The notes beneath the pieces are model-generated. The model saw only the letters and a list, made by a program, of their open reading frames with translations, was not told the origin of the DNA and did not search any database. The translations under genes and the position numbers were made by a program. Of a DNA stretch of 64,000 bases, positions 32,961-42,823 are shown one piece after another (positions within the stretch are counted from its first letter, which is position 1; every line of letters begins with the position of its first letter). The stretch covers positions 1,426,001 to 1,490,000 of the forward strand of contig OZ037845.1 in NCBI GenBank assembly GCA_964035575.1, read 5' to 3'. The DNA is from Rhynchopus sp. YZ270_cl-10. Taxonomy: Eukaryota; Euglenozoa; Diplonemea; Diplonemida; Diplonemidae.

Positions 32961-34469
32961 ATGCTTCGTTCTGCAGTGGTTCTGAGTATGTTCGCAGCAG
33001 TGTCTGCAGGTCCCGTGTGCTGGGACAATGTGGACTGTGGAGTGAACGAGTGGTGCCGCCCTGTCCGCTACGGGACGGACTACTGCTTCTCGTACTACAA
33101 GAAGTGCACCCCGAAGCGTGACATCGGTGAAACCTGCAGCGCTGGCACGAACTGCCGTGACGAGCTCTGCAAAGACGGCCTCACCTGCGAGAAGGGCGTC
33201 TGCACCGCACCCAAGCCCGCAACCTGCACTCTGAAGTGCGGCACTGTCGTCCCTGTCGGATGGGGTGGAAACGACGAGGGTTCCAACGCCTGCAACACCT
33301 GTGGCTGCCTTGAGGGTGGACTTCTTCGCTGCACTATGATTGCATGCCCTGCCCTTCCGTGCCCGAAGCCTGAGCCCAAAACCTGCACCCTGAAGTGCGG
33401 CACCGTTGTCCCTGCTGGCTGGGGTGGAAACGACGAGGGCTCCAACGCCTGCAACACATGTGGCTGCACTGACAGTGGAAGCCTCATCTGCACACAGATT
33501 GCGTGCCTGGACGCACCATGCCCGCCGAAGAAGTCCTGTGAGCTTCAGTGCGGAACTGTTGTTGCTGACGGATGGACTGGAAAGGACGAGGGCACCAACG
33601 ACTGCAACACCTGCACTTGCACTGACGGCGCTCTCGCATGCACCAAGATCGGATGCATTGACAGCAAGGAGTGCCCGAAGCCCGAGCCCACCACCTGCAC
33701 CCTTGGATGTGGCACTGTTGTCCCTGTCGGATGGGGTGGACACGACGAGGGTGACAACGCCTGCAACACCTGTGGCTGCCTTGAGAACGGTCTCCTCCGT
33801 TGCACTCTCATTGCGTGCCCTAAGCTTCCGTGCCCGAAGCCTGAGCCCGAGACCTGCACTCTGAAGTGCGGCACCGTTGTCCCTGTCGGATGGGGTGGAA
33901 AGGACGAGGGCTCCAACGCCTGCAACTCCTGTGGCTGCCTTGAGGGTGGAGTTCTTCGCTGCACGGAGATTGCGTGCCTGGACACACCGTGCCCGGCAAA
34001 GAAGTCCTGCGAGCTTCAGTGCGGAACTGTTGTTGCTGACGGATGGACTGGAAAGGACGAGGGCACCAACGACTGCAACACCTGCTCCTGCAGTGATGGA
34101 GCTCTCAGCTGCACGGAAATTGGTTGCATTGACAGCAAGGAGTGCCCGAAGCCCGAGCCCACCACCTGCACCCTTGGATGTGGCACTGTTGTCCCTGTCG
34201 GATGGGGTGGACACGACGAGGGTGACAACGCCTGCAACTCCTGTGGCTGCCTTGAGAACGGTCTCCTCCGTTGCACTCAGATTGCGTGCCCGAAGCTTCC
34301 GTGCCCGAAGCCTGAGCCCGAGACCTGCACCCTGAAGTGCGGTACCGTTGTCCCTGTCGGATGGGGTGGAAAGGACGAGTGTTCCAACGCCTGCAACTCC
34401 TGTGGCTGCCTTGAGGGTGGAGTTCTTCGCTGCACGCAGCAGGCGTGCGTCAACGTCCCTTCCCTGTAG
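32961..34469 (+). CDS. Secreted cysteine-rich VWC/pacifastin-like repeat protein, copy 4
   Basis: Fourth array member with the same 502-residue product and the same 5' leader and 3' flank as copies 2 and 3. Each copy has its own leader, so all could be transcribed, giving dosage amplification. Confidence 0.85.
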   Translation: MLRSAVVLSMFAAVSAGPVCWDNVDCGVNEWCRPVRYGTDYCFSYYKKCTPKRDIGETCSAGTNCRDELCKDGLTCEKGVCTAPKPATCTLKCGTVVPVGWGGNDEGSNACNTCGCLEGGLLRCTMIACPALPCPKPEPKTCTLKCGTVVPAGWGGNDEGSNACNTCGCTDSGSLICTQIACLDAPCPPKKSCELQCGTVVADGWTGKDEGTNDCNTCTCTDGALACTKIGCIDSKECPKPEPTTCTLGCGTVVPVGWGGHDEGDNACNTCGCLENGLLRCTLIACPKLPCPKPEPETCTLKCGTVVPVGWGGKDEGSNACNSCGCLEGGVLRCTEIACLDTPCPAKKSCELQCGTVVADGWTGKDEGTNDCNTCSCSDGALSCTEIGCIDSKECPKPEPTTCTLGCGTVVPVGWGGHDEGDNACNSCGCLENGLLRCTQIACPKLPCPKPEPETCTLKCGTVVPVGWGGKDECSNACNSCGCLEGGVLRCTQQACVNVPSL

Positions 34470-35263
34470 ATGTAGAGGCGGCAACAGACGTTGAGGGGAC
34501 ACTGCTGGGAGCACAGTTGCATAATCCTTGCTAGTCTTCAAACGTACCTTATTTTGAAGTGTGTACACCATTCGCATTCAACGTTTCTTATTCTTTACAG
34601 ATGTGTGCACAAGTGGCGCATTCATCTTTTCAAGCTTTCTTCGATGCCCTGCATCTGCCCTGCAGGCTTTTTTGCATTCATTTTTTTAACTCTCAAAAGC
34701 GTCTTTTGTCGCATTTGATGTGTATGCCCCCCCTTTTCCTAGGTCAATGGGCTGCCACCAAGGCAGCACATTGTGCCTGTTGCTAAAGCGACACCAAGCA
34801 GCGAACACATGACGCGAGAAGGCATTATGGCTATGTGTGTAATCTATTACCGCTCCTAATGTTGGCTCATCTTCGCTGTTCTTTTTTTTTTAACCTTGAT
34901 TTTGTTCATGTTTTTTTATCCAAACCCCCTTTTTTGTGCCTATGTGTTTACTTGGAGTTGTATCGCAAGGTAGTCTTTCAGAGGTTCTTTTACCTGAAAC
35001 TGCTTCCCGCTCCTGTGCCGCTACTCAAGACGTCTGACGAGAAATCTTTCTTGCGCCAACGTCTTATTCTTATGGTGCGCACAACAACACTCCCTTGTTT
35101 TGGATTTTTTGATTTTTTTGGTCAACACAAAAGTAACTAAATGACACTGGAAACATAAAACAAAGAACTACGTTTTCTTCTTCTTTTCTTTCTTTTCGCA
35201 CTCTCCCCCTTTCCGCTAACACCACTTCCACAACAGATATCAAAAATCCACAGTACTGCTGAA

Positions 35264-36772
35264 ATGCTTCGTTCTGCAGTGGTTCTGAGTATGTTCGCAG
35301 CAGTGTCTGCAGGTCCCGTGTGCTGGGACAATGTGGACTGTGGAGTGAACGAGTGGTGCCGCCCTGTCCGCTACGGGACGGACTACTGCTTCTCGTACTA
35401 CAAGAAGTGCACCCCGAAGCGTGACATCGGTGAAACCTGCAGCGCTGGCACGAACTGCCGTGACGAGCTCTGCAAAGACGGCCTCACCTGCGAGAAGGGC
35501 GTCTGCACCGCACCCAAGCCCGCAACCTGCACTCTGAAGTGCGGCACTGTCGTCCCTGTCGGATGGGGTGGAAACGACGAGGGTTCCAACGCCTGCAACA
35601 CCTGTGGCTGCCTTGAGGGTGGACTTCTTCGCTGCACTATGATTGCATGCCCTGCCCTTCCGTGCCCGAAGCCTGAGCCCAAAACCTGCACCCTGAAGTG
35701 CGGCACCGTTGTCCCTGCTGGCTGGGGTGGAAACGACGAGGGCTCCAACGCCTGCAACACATGTGGCTGCACTGACAGTGGAAGCCTCATCTGCACACAG
35801 ATTGCGTGCCTGGACGCACCATGCCCGCCGAAGAAGTCCTGTGAGCTTCAGTGCGGAACTGTTGTTGCTGACGGATGGACTGGAAAGGACGAGGGCACCA
35901 ACGACTGCAACACCTGCACTTGCACTGACGGCGCTCTCGCATGCACCAAGATCGGATGCATTGACAGCAAGGAGTGCCCGAAGCCCGAGCCCACCACCTG
36001 CACCCTTGGATGTGGCACTGTTGTCCCTGTCGGATGGGGTGGACACGACGAGGGTGACAACGCCTGCAACACCTGTGGCTGCCTTGAGAACGGTCTCCTC
36101 CGTTGCACTCTCATTGCGTGCCCTAAGCTTCCGTGCCCGAAGCCTGAGCCCGAGACCTGCACTCTGAAGTGCGGCACCGTTGTCCCTGTCGGATGGGGTG
36201 GAAAGGACGAGGGCTCCAACGCCTGCAACTCCTGTGGCTGCCTTGAGGGTGGAGTTCTTCGCTGCACGGAGATTGCGTGCCTGGACACACCGTGCCCGGC
36301 AAAGAAGTCCTGCGAGCTTCAGTGCGGAACTGTTGTTGCTGACGGATGGACTGGAAAGGACGAGGGCACCAACGACTGCAACACCTGCTCCTGCAGTGAT
36401 GGAGCTCTCAGCTGCACGGAAATTGGTTGCATTGACAGCAAGGAGTGCCCGAAGCCCGAGCCCACCACCTGCACCCTTGGATGTGGCACTGTTGTCCCTG
36501 TCGGATGGGGTGGACACGACGAGGGTGACAACGCCTGCAACTCCTGTGGCTGCCTTGAGAACGGTCTCCTCCGTTGCACTCAGATTGCGTGCCCGAAGCT
36601 TCCGTGCCCGAAGCCTGAGCCCGAGACCTGCACCCTGAAGTGCGGTACCGTTGTCCCTGTCGGATGGGGTGGAAAGGACGAGTGTTCCAACGCCTGCAAC
36701 TCCTGTGGCTGCCTTGAGGGTGGAGTTCTTCGCTGCACGCAGCAGGCGTGCGTCAACGTCCCTTCCCTGTAG
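35264..36772 (+). CDS. Secreted cysteine-rich VWC/pacifastin-like repeat protein, copy 5
   Basis: Last array member, coding sequence intact and identical in product to copies 1-4. Its 3' flank runs to about 37436 and then changes abruptly into unique sequence, marking the downstream edge of the array. Confidence 0.85.
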   Translation: MLRSAVVLSMFAAVSAGPVCWDNVDCGVNEWCRPVRYGTDYCFSYYKKCTPKRDIGETCSAGTNCRDELCKDGLTCEKGVCTAPKPATCTLKCGTVVPVGWGGNDEGSNACNTCGCLEGGLLRCTMIACPALPCPKPEPKTCTLKCGTVVPAGWGGNDEGSNACNTCGCTDSGSLICTQIACLDAPCPPKKSCELQCGTVVADGWTGKDEGTNDCNTCTCTDGALACTKIGCIDSKECPKPEPTTCTLGCGTVVPVGWGGHDEGDNACNTCGCLENGLLRCTLIACPKLPCPKPEPETCTLKCGTVVPVGWGGKDEGSNACNSCGCLEGGVLRCTEIACLDTPCPAKKSCELQCGTVVADGWTGKDEGTNDCNTCSCSDGALSCTEIGCIDSKECPKPEPTTCTLGCGTVVPVGWGGHDEGDNACNSCGCLENGLLRCTQIACPKLPCPKPEPETCTLKCGTVVPVGWGGKDECSNACNSCGCLEGGVLRCTQQACVNVPSL

Positions 36773-37441
36773 ATGTAGAGGCGGCAACAGACGTTGAGGG
36801 GACACTGCTGGGAGCACAGTTGCATAATCCTTGCTAGTCTTCAAACGTACCTTATTTTGAAGTGTGTACACCATTCGCATTCAACGTTTCTTATTCTTTA
36901 CAGATGTGTGCACAAGTGGCGCATTCATCTTTTCAAGCTTTCTTCGATGCCCTGCATCTGCCCTGCAGGCTTTTTTGCATTCATTTTTTTAACTCTCAAA
37001 AGCGTCTTTTGTCGCATTTGATGTGTATGCCCCCCCTTTTCCTAGGTCAATGGGCTGCCACCAAGGCAGCACATTGTGCCTGTTGCTAAAGCGACACCAA
37101 GCAGCGAACACATGACGCGAGAAGGCATTATGGCTATGTGTGTAATCTATTACCGCTCCTAATGTTGGCTCATCTTCGCTGTTCTTTTTTTTTTAACCTT
37201 GATTTTGTTCATGTTTTTTTATCCAAACCCCCTTTTTTGTGCCTATGTGTTTACTTGGAGTTGTATCGCAAGGTAGTCTTTCAGAGGTTCTTTTACCTGA
37301 AACTGCTTCCCGCTCCTGTGCCGCTACTCAAGACGTCTGACGAGAAATCTTTCTTGCGCCAACGTCTTATTCTTATGGTGCGCACAACAACACTCCCTTG
37401 TTTTGGATTTTTTGATTTTTTTGGTCAACACAAAAGCCAGA

Positions 37442-37956
37442 GGATACCCATAGGAAATTTGTAGGCAGAAACAACACCGAATCCTCCAAAAAAAATGAAA
37501 AAAAATGCAAACCAGAGTTCAAGGCCATTAGTAAGATTCTTTGTTCGCAAATATTTGGTTGGAAGGGCTATTTGTTCGTTGGCATTGGACTGTATATCAT
37601 GATTTTCTGTTCATTTTGTTTGCCCCTTTTATCGGCTGCTTTGCTTTGCAATATCTGCAGCGTCAGATACCTTCGTCTTTTTTAGTTTCTTTTTTTGAGA
37701 AGAGTTCGAAAATTTCCACCCCCTCCTCCCTCCCTCCCACTTTGCTACCTCATCGTCTCCTATTCCTTCTTTTTCGCCGTACTGCGCCTTTTTGTTGTTC
37801 CGAAGACACTATTATGTCTCCTTCCCCCGGACAGCCGGATCATGTACCAAAGGTACTGTTCACGAGAGGGCTTTGTATTTCACGTCAATTTTTTAACCAC
37901 TACCTTCCTTGCGTATCTCCCCCTCTCCCTTTCCCTCTGTAGGTCTACACCACACA
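37442..37956. other. Spacer downstream of the tandem array
   Basis: Unique T/C-rich sequence with no supported gene; it ends in the hairpin unit at 37842-37896, 60 bp before the next start codon. Confidence 0.5.
37842..37896 (+). repeat. Hairpin unit (GGTAC...TTTGTATTTCA subfamily)
   Basis: AAAGGTACTGTTCACGAGAG then GGCTTTGTATTTCACGTCAA and a T run. It lies 60-115 bp upstream of the ATG at 37957. Confidence 0.6.
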
Positions 37957-40900
37957 ATGGAGAATCTCTCCCGTGAGGAAGAGTCTCGCCAGCGTGGTAT
38001 GATCGAGGCAGAAGAGGTCATCTCACAGGTGACCCTCATCGCATCGTTGCAGACCCTGCAGCTCAGCCGCAAGCAGGAGACGCACGCTGCACCACCTGCC
38101 GCGCAGCAGGTCCGTGCGGCGTACCTTTCACCACCTAATCCTAACGTTTTGAAGCGGCTTGGTTTGCATGCAGCGTATTCTGATGCACCGCAGGCATGGC
38201 AATGTGAGCAGGAAGAACGAACCGGGGTTTGTACAGAGCAGATTGCACGCCTTCAGAGCTTGGAGACGAAATGCCGGGGGGAGCTGTGCAGTGTGATGGC
38301 AACGCTGTTGGCGAGGGAGGCCCTGAGGTGGGTTGCAGTGGGGCGTGGGTTTTGGTATTGGGAGTGGCGTGGGGAGGTGGCGGGGATGGTGGCACAACGG
38401 AATGAGGAGTGCGAGCAGATCCGCCAGGCAGGACACCATGAAGGCACAGAACGGGAACGACTCATCGCAGAAGAGTACACTGCAAGAGAGACCGCAGCAG
38501 GCCTGCTCTGGGAAACAACAGAGGCAGTACTCTTCCGTGCAGAGCTCCCCGACCTCCACAGACGCTCTCAAAACCATATTTTAGACGAACACCGTTTTCT
38601 CGGCCGCAAAACCAACGAACTCTGGTCCCTCACCGTCCTAGATTCCTCCCTCCGTCAAACAACACACGACGCGGTGTTAACTCTGGAATACACTTTCGCA
38701 GAATTTCGCCAAGAACTTTGCCACATCATTGCACGGCGAAACGCAAAGGGACGTCGCATCACAACACACCTCAATCACCAAGCAGCACGGGAACTGATAG
38801 AGTCTCGGGTTCTCTGTTTTGAGGACTTCTTGAGCACCGCATTTGAGTACATTGTTGAGGAGCGGCAAGGTGCACAACGAATTGAAGGATTAATGGATGC
38901 TGCGAAAACTGCCATGTGTACTCAATTTGTAGAAAACGTAACAACACTACAAAACGTCCTAAAGGGAACAGAAATGATATGCCGCGAAGACCTTGCAGAT
39001 ATGCTATCAGAACGCACCACAGCCATGCGACAATACGACGTAGCAGTAGAGGTCTCACAAAGACGTGAAACCCACTTAATGCAACACTACGACTGTCTCT
39101 CCTCTCTTAGCTGTACCATTTCCTCCGAATCCTCTACACGAGAACACATTGTCACAGAATACGATGCCCATATGAAGACCTTCCACGACACCGCCGCAAC
39201 ACACAAAACTGCTTGGCACGCCTTTCGTCTGAAACGAGAGGAGCACGACCGGGTCTCTGGTGCCGCCATATTTCTTCATTACGAAGCCTGCGAACGGTGT
39301 CTTCTTGAGGATCTGACCCTGCATGCTTTGCAGCTCCTCCACACGGTGGAGCCCCTTTTCCGCTCTACACGGTGTAGTAATAGCGCTACGACGTACCTAA
39401 CAGATGGCGTCACCGCCGCAACGGATGCATCTCTTCTTCGCCTCGAAGGGGGTCTGGACGACATCAGCTTTCGATATGACAATGAGGTTGATGGGAAGCA
39501 GTTCGCTTCACCCCGTTTGCTGCCTGCGACGTTACCTTCGTTGCCGGTTGGGTATTACGAAGAGTTCTATTGTCATGTAGTATATGGTGACGAAGAGGAT
39601 GATAGAACCTCAATACGGCACACCGAATCGGAGCATTTCTGCGAACTTTTCAGTATGTTTTGCCTCGGTAGCCAGCACCTACACAAACAAATTGGGGGAG
39701 AACGTCTTGCAGACCGTGCCAAAGAGCGTCAAACCCTGTTACAACGCACCGATGACGTTTCCTTAGCACTATCTCTCAAAGCACAACGCAGGATTCTCAG
39801 CTATTCAAACCCCCCATCCGCCAAACCAACCGACCTCATCAATGCAACACTCCAAACAACCGGGTTATTTCCTCCGACTCTTTTTATTGAGCTGGTTGCG
39901 GAGGAATGTTTTCAGAGACTATATACTGAGGAATGCGGGAAATCAATTTTAACCTTTCTATATGACACCTCAAAGCGGGCAGAGGAAGTACGAGAACAAC
40001 GGGAGGCCAAAAGGAAGCTTCAGGCAATCCTGATTGGTGGCGGTGCGGACGGTACACCAGAACATACACGACGGTATGAGGTTGCACATTATGAAAGCAG
40101 ACTGCACATCTGCACTACCCTCGCCATACAAGATATCTCCACCAATGGTGTACCATCCCTATGCGAAGGTGCCACCACCTTCGCACAATTCCGCTACAAC
40201 CTTTGGAACAAAACGGCACGACGATCTCACTCCCTCCCTCTCCGCGCGCTCCCTCTCCCAGCCTTTTTGAAGACACCCCCTGCATATGATTTGCTCTGCC
40301 AACACCAGAACCTTCTTTGTGAGGCAGATGAGGCGAAAATGCGGGAATATTTTGTGTGTGCTGCGTTTTGTATTTTGAATGGAATATCAAAAAAGATGGG
40401 AGAGTTATTACAACGAGATGAAATGAGGCAGAAGAGGGTGTTTGAAGCAAAGCGAATCCTTCAAATACAATGTCTAAATGAGGCGAAAGAAAGCTGCAAA
40501 CGGAGGCGGTGCATTGAGGAAGAAGAGATAGAGGTACGACGAAGCATGCTGAATATGATACATGCGTCACATGCCTTCAACACAAAACAAACCCAAACAA
40601 GAGAACGCCTACAACGGGTAGAAGATACAGTACGAAAAAACGAAGTAACCGGCGTCATCTCCGACACAATCCTTTTATCCCACAGCGAAGCCTGCCAACG
40701 CGCCTATCTCCTCCACACCGAACAGATCTTCCGCGACAACAAACTTCTCGTCGAACACCTCCACCGATTCGACAAACGCCGCAGCGTCCAAACCCTTCTC
40801 AACGAAAGCTTCTTCCTCTCCTCTTGCGATGTTTCCCTTATCACTGGCCCCACCTTTTCGCTTAACGATACCGAAAAAGAGACGAGGCGGCGTATTGAAG

Positions 40901-42372
40901 ATTCCTTTTTTCAATCATTTCGAGAAAACATCAGCACCATCTCCTTCTTTTCTGCAACCCGCGCCACTTTTCTCGCCACAACCAGAGCAGACGCAGAACG
41001 ACAGATGCAACGCTTTCTTACCAACCTGCCTATAAACCTTCTCATAGCCTCAGAACAAAAATCAAGGATTTTTGTAGATTCACTTCATTCTCTGCGTATT
41101 GACCGTTCAGAAGGGGTACATGCATTCGACATTACACTCTTTTTGAGAGCAATCGATTTGGTCTCAAAAGAAGAAGACTTAAGAGAAAGACTGGACATTG
41201 AAATGGAATTTGAGGTGAACCGTCTTTCACGGTATCAAGGATTTATCAAAACAGCGCAGATTCTGAGGGTTGAAGAACGGAGGAGGCGAAGCGCTGTCCT
41301 CGCAGAAGAGGACTTCAACAAAAGAAATGTGTTTCTGTTTCCAACAATAGGCGAGCTACTGCAGGCGACGGTGTTGCCACCTCATATTCGCGCGAATCTG
41401 TCTCTCAAAAAGATGATACGGGAGAGACAAGATGATGAGCTGAAGGCTTCTCTTGAAAAACATCGTCGCAAAAAGATTGCGCAGAAGGAGCTTATTAGCA
41501 TTGAACTCCAACGAACGAATGCTTTAGCGCAGATGCAACGGATGGATAAACGGCGTGGTGTTGATGCACAAAGGGGAGATTCTGATAGCGCGGAGATGGC
41601 GCAAGGATTTTGCAGGCTATGGAATGATTTAGAGGCAGCAGTGCGGCAGGATCAATTAATGAAGAGTATATCGGTGTTAAGCATTCCACTACTAAATGAA
41701 GAGGAGGAGAGGAGAAGGCAGTTGACATCCCGAGAGGAAGGGGAATACGCCTTGCTCAAACTCATTCGGTTTGAGGATTGGAAGATGCGGGTCGACTATG
41801 TACACAGTGCGACGCAGTTTTCGTCGGGAATTGCGATGCTTCAAAGTTTATGCAAAAACGAACCAAAATACAGAAGGGTAGACGTTGCCTCTGTGATTGC
41901 AGCGCACAAAGAAGCAAAGCAACACAAAACTATTTTTACACCAAAAGAGCTTCCGAAGCAAGAATCAAATAGGTTGCTTGTTGTTGGCATGATTTTATCA
42001 GACGAAGCCGTGAAGAGGGTCGCCTTGGTAAAAGAATATGGCAAAGGGTTGGAAGATATGAACAATACGATAAAGGCGGCGTCAGTGGAGGTACGCAAAC
42101 GGCAGGTAAAACGTGAGGCCGCCTCCATACGGACAAAGCTGCATGGTTTTGAGGTAGAAGCCACACGCCGCAGACGGCACCATGCAAAGCTCTTCGTGTC
42201 AGCAAATTTCATCCAAAGGGTCTTCAGAGGATGGGTAGTCCGGCAGCGCATAAAACAAACCCAGTGTGTCAACGACTTCATCACAAAGAACGCACAATCT
42301 CTCAAAAAGCGTGAAGAAGAAAAGCAGCGAGGGAAACTCCGGTGGCTTCTACGGACAGAAGATGTGGATTGA
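37957..42372 (+). CDS. Large coiled-coil protein with C-terminal IQ motif, function unknown
   Basis: A single exon encodes 1471 residues, the longest uninterrupted frame here. The chain is rich in E, R, Q and L, with long helical stretches throughout (for example many E-R-R, E-A-K-R and E-E-R-R-R-R runs from about 1090 to 1270). Near residue 1415, F-I-Q-R-V-F-R-G-W-V-V-R-Q-R-I is a good IQ motif, the calmodulin-binding helix, just before the basic C-terminus. No membrane segment, signal peptide or enzyme motif was seen. Large IQ/coiled-coil proteins are common in axonemes and basal bodies, so a cytoskeletal role is possible, but this is inference. The ATG at 37957 (MENLSREEES) is chosen over an upstream in-frame non-ATG codon in the pyrimidine-rich leader. 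Confidence 0.8.
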   Translation: MENLSREEESRQRGMIEAEEVISQVTLIASLQTLQLSRKQETHAAPPAAQQVRAAYLSPPNPNVLKRLGLHAAYSDAPQAWQCEQEERTGVCTEQIARLQSLETKCRGELCSVMATLLAREALRWVAVGRGFWYWEWRGEVAGMVAQRNEECEQIRQAGHHEGTERERLIAEEYTARETAAGLLWETTEAVLFRAELPDLHRRSQNHILDEHRFLGRKTNELWSLTVLDSSLRQTTHDAVLTLEYTFAEFRQELCHIIARRNAKGRRITTHLNHQAARELIESRVLCFEDFLSTAFEYIVEERQGAQRIEGLMDAAKTAMCTQFVENVTTLQNVLKGTEMICREDLADMLSERTTAMRQYDVAVEVSQRRETHLMQHYDCLSSLSCTISSESSTREHIVTEYDAHMKTFHDTAATHKTAWHAFRLKREEHDRVSGAAIFLHYEACERCLLEDLTLHALQLLHTVEPLFRSTRCSNSATTYLTDGVTAATDASLLRLEGGLDDISFRYDNEVDGKQFASPRLLPATLPSLPVGYYEEFYCHVVYGDEEDDRTSIRHTESEHFCELFSMFCLGSQHLHKQIGGERLADRAKERQTLLQRTDDVSLALSLKAQRRILSYSNPPSAKPTDLINATLQTTGLFPPTLFIELVAEECFQRLYTEECGKSILTFLYDTSKRAEEVREQREAKRKLQAILIGGGADGTPEHTRRYEVAHYESRLHICTTLAIQDISTNGVPSLCEGATTFAQFRYNLWNKTARRSHSLPLRALPLPAFLKTPPAYDLLCQHQNLLCEADEAKMREYFVCAAFCILNGISKKMGELLQRDEMRQKRVFEAKRILQIQCLNEAKESCKRRRCIEEEEIEVRRSMLNMIHASHAFNTKQTQTRERLQRVEDTVRKNEVTGVISDTILLSHSEACQRAYLLHTEQIFRDNKLLVEHLHRFDKRRSVQTLLNESFFLSSCDVSLITGPTFSLNDTEKETRRRIEDSFFQSFRENISTISFFSATRATFLATTRADAERQMQRFLTNLPINLLIASEQKSRIFVDSLHSLRIDRSEGVHAFDITLFLRAIDLVSKEEDLRERLDIEMEFEVNRLSRYQGFIKTAQILRVEERRRRSAVLAEEDFNKRNVFLFPTIGELLQATVLPPHIRANLSLKKMIRERQDDELKASLEKHRRKKIAQKELISIELQRTNALAQMQRMDKRRGVDAQRGDSDSAEMAQGFCRLWNDLEAAVRQDQLMKSISVLSIPLLNEEEERRRQLTSREEGEYALLKLIRFEDWKMRVDYVHSATQFSSGIAMLQSLCKNEPKYRRVDVASVIAAHKEAKQHKTIFTPKELPKQESNRLLVVGMILSDEAVKRVALVKEYGKGLEDMNNTIKAASVEVRKRQVKREAASIRTKLHGFEVEATRRRRHHAKLFVSANFIQRVFRGWVVRQRIKQTQCVNDFITKNAQSLKKREEEKQRGKLRWLLRTEDVD

Positions 42373-42609
42373 GAGGGGTTTTGTGTGAGATGTTAACCAT
42401 AAAATGGAATGTAAGACTGCATGGTTGGGGTTCCACCCCCCGGTACACCGGTCATACTCTCACGAGCGGGCTGTTGTATTTCAAATCAACTTTTTTTAAG
42501 TTTTCGTGTTTTTTTTTTTTTTCTTTCCGAACATCGGTTTTGTTTTATCTAACAAAAAACAAAACAACTCAAATAAAAAAGAGCACAACCCTGCATTGCT
42601 ATAAGGTCG

Positions 42610-42643
<34 letters not shown>

Positions 42644-42823
42644 ACAACAAAAAAAAAACCTGCCTTTTTGAGGGGATATTTTGCATATATTTTGCATCTC
42701 TCAATAAAAGCACACCATTTACACAAAAAAGAAAAAGAATCTCTCTATTTTCTCCTTTTTTTTCCCCTCCTTTTCCCTCCCTCCCAAATTCTTATAAAGG
42801 GCGTAGAAAAAAAGGAATACAAA
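42373..42823. other. Spacer with hairpin unit and CT microsatellite
   Basis: Holds the hairpin unit at 42442-42497 and a TC microsatellite at about 42612-42640. The remainder is T-rich and C/T-rich leader; no gene was seen. Confidence 0.6.
42442..42497 (+). repeat. Hairpin unit (GGTAC...TTTGTATTTCA subfamily)
   Basis: TACACCGGTCATACTCTCAC, then GAGCGGGCTGTTGTATTTC and AAATCAACTTTTTTT. The loop has changed from GAGAGG to GAGCGG, as in the unit at 49112. Confidence 0.55.

Larger units (their letters stand above)
25927..37441 (+). repeat. Five tandem 2303-bp units, near-identical
   Basis: Units begin at 25927, 28230, 30533, 32836 and 35139 (period exactly 2303 bp). Each carries ~125 bp of 5' flank, a 502-residue gene, and ~670 bp of 3' flank with two hairpin-type units (about 27646-27688 and 27690-27738 in unit 1) and a short GCTGCCACCAAGGCAGC hairpin. 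The last unit stops at about 37436, a few bases short of the period. The only difference I noticed is one base just before the start codon: A at 26049 in unit 1, G in the others. Such identity points to very recent amplification or active homogenisation. Confidence 0.97.

Noticed and set aside
25927-37441. CRISPR-like or satellite array
   Set aside because: The 2303-bp period, full-length genes in each unit and the absence of unique spacers show a gene tandem duplication.
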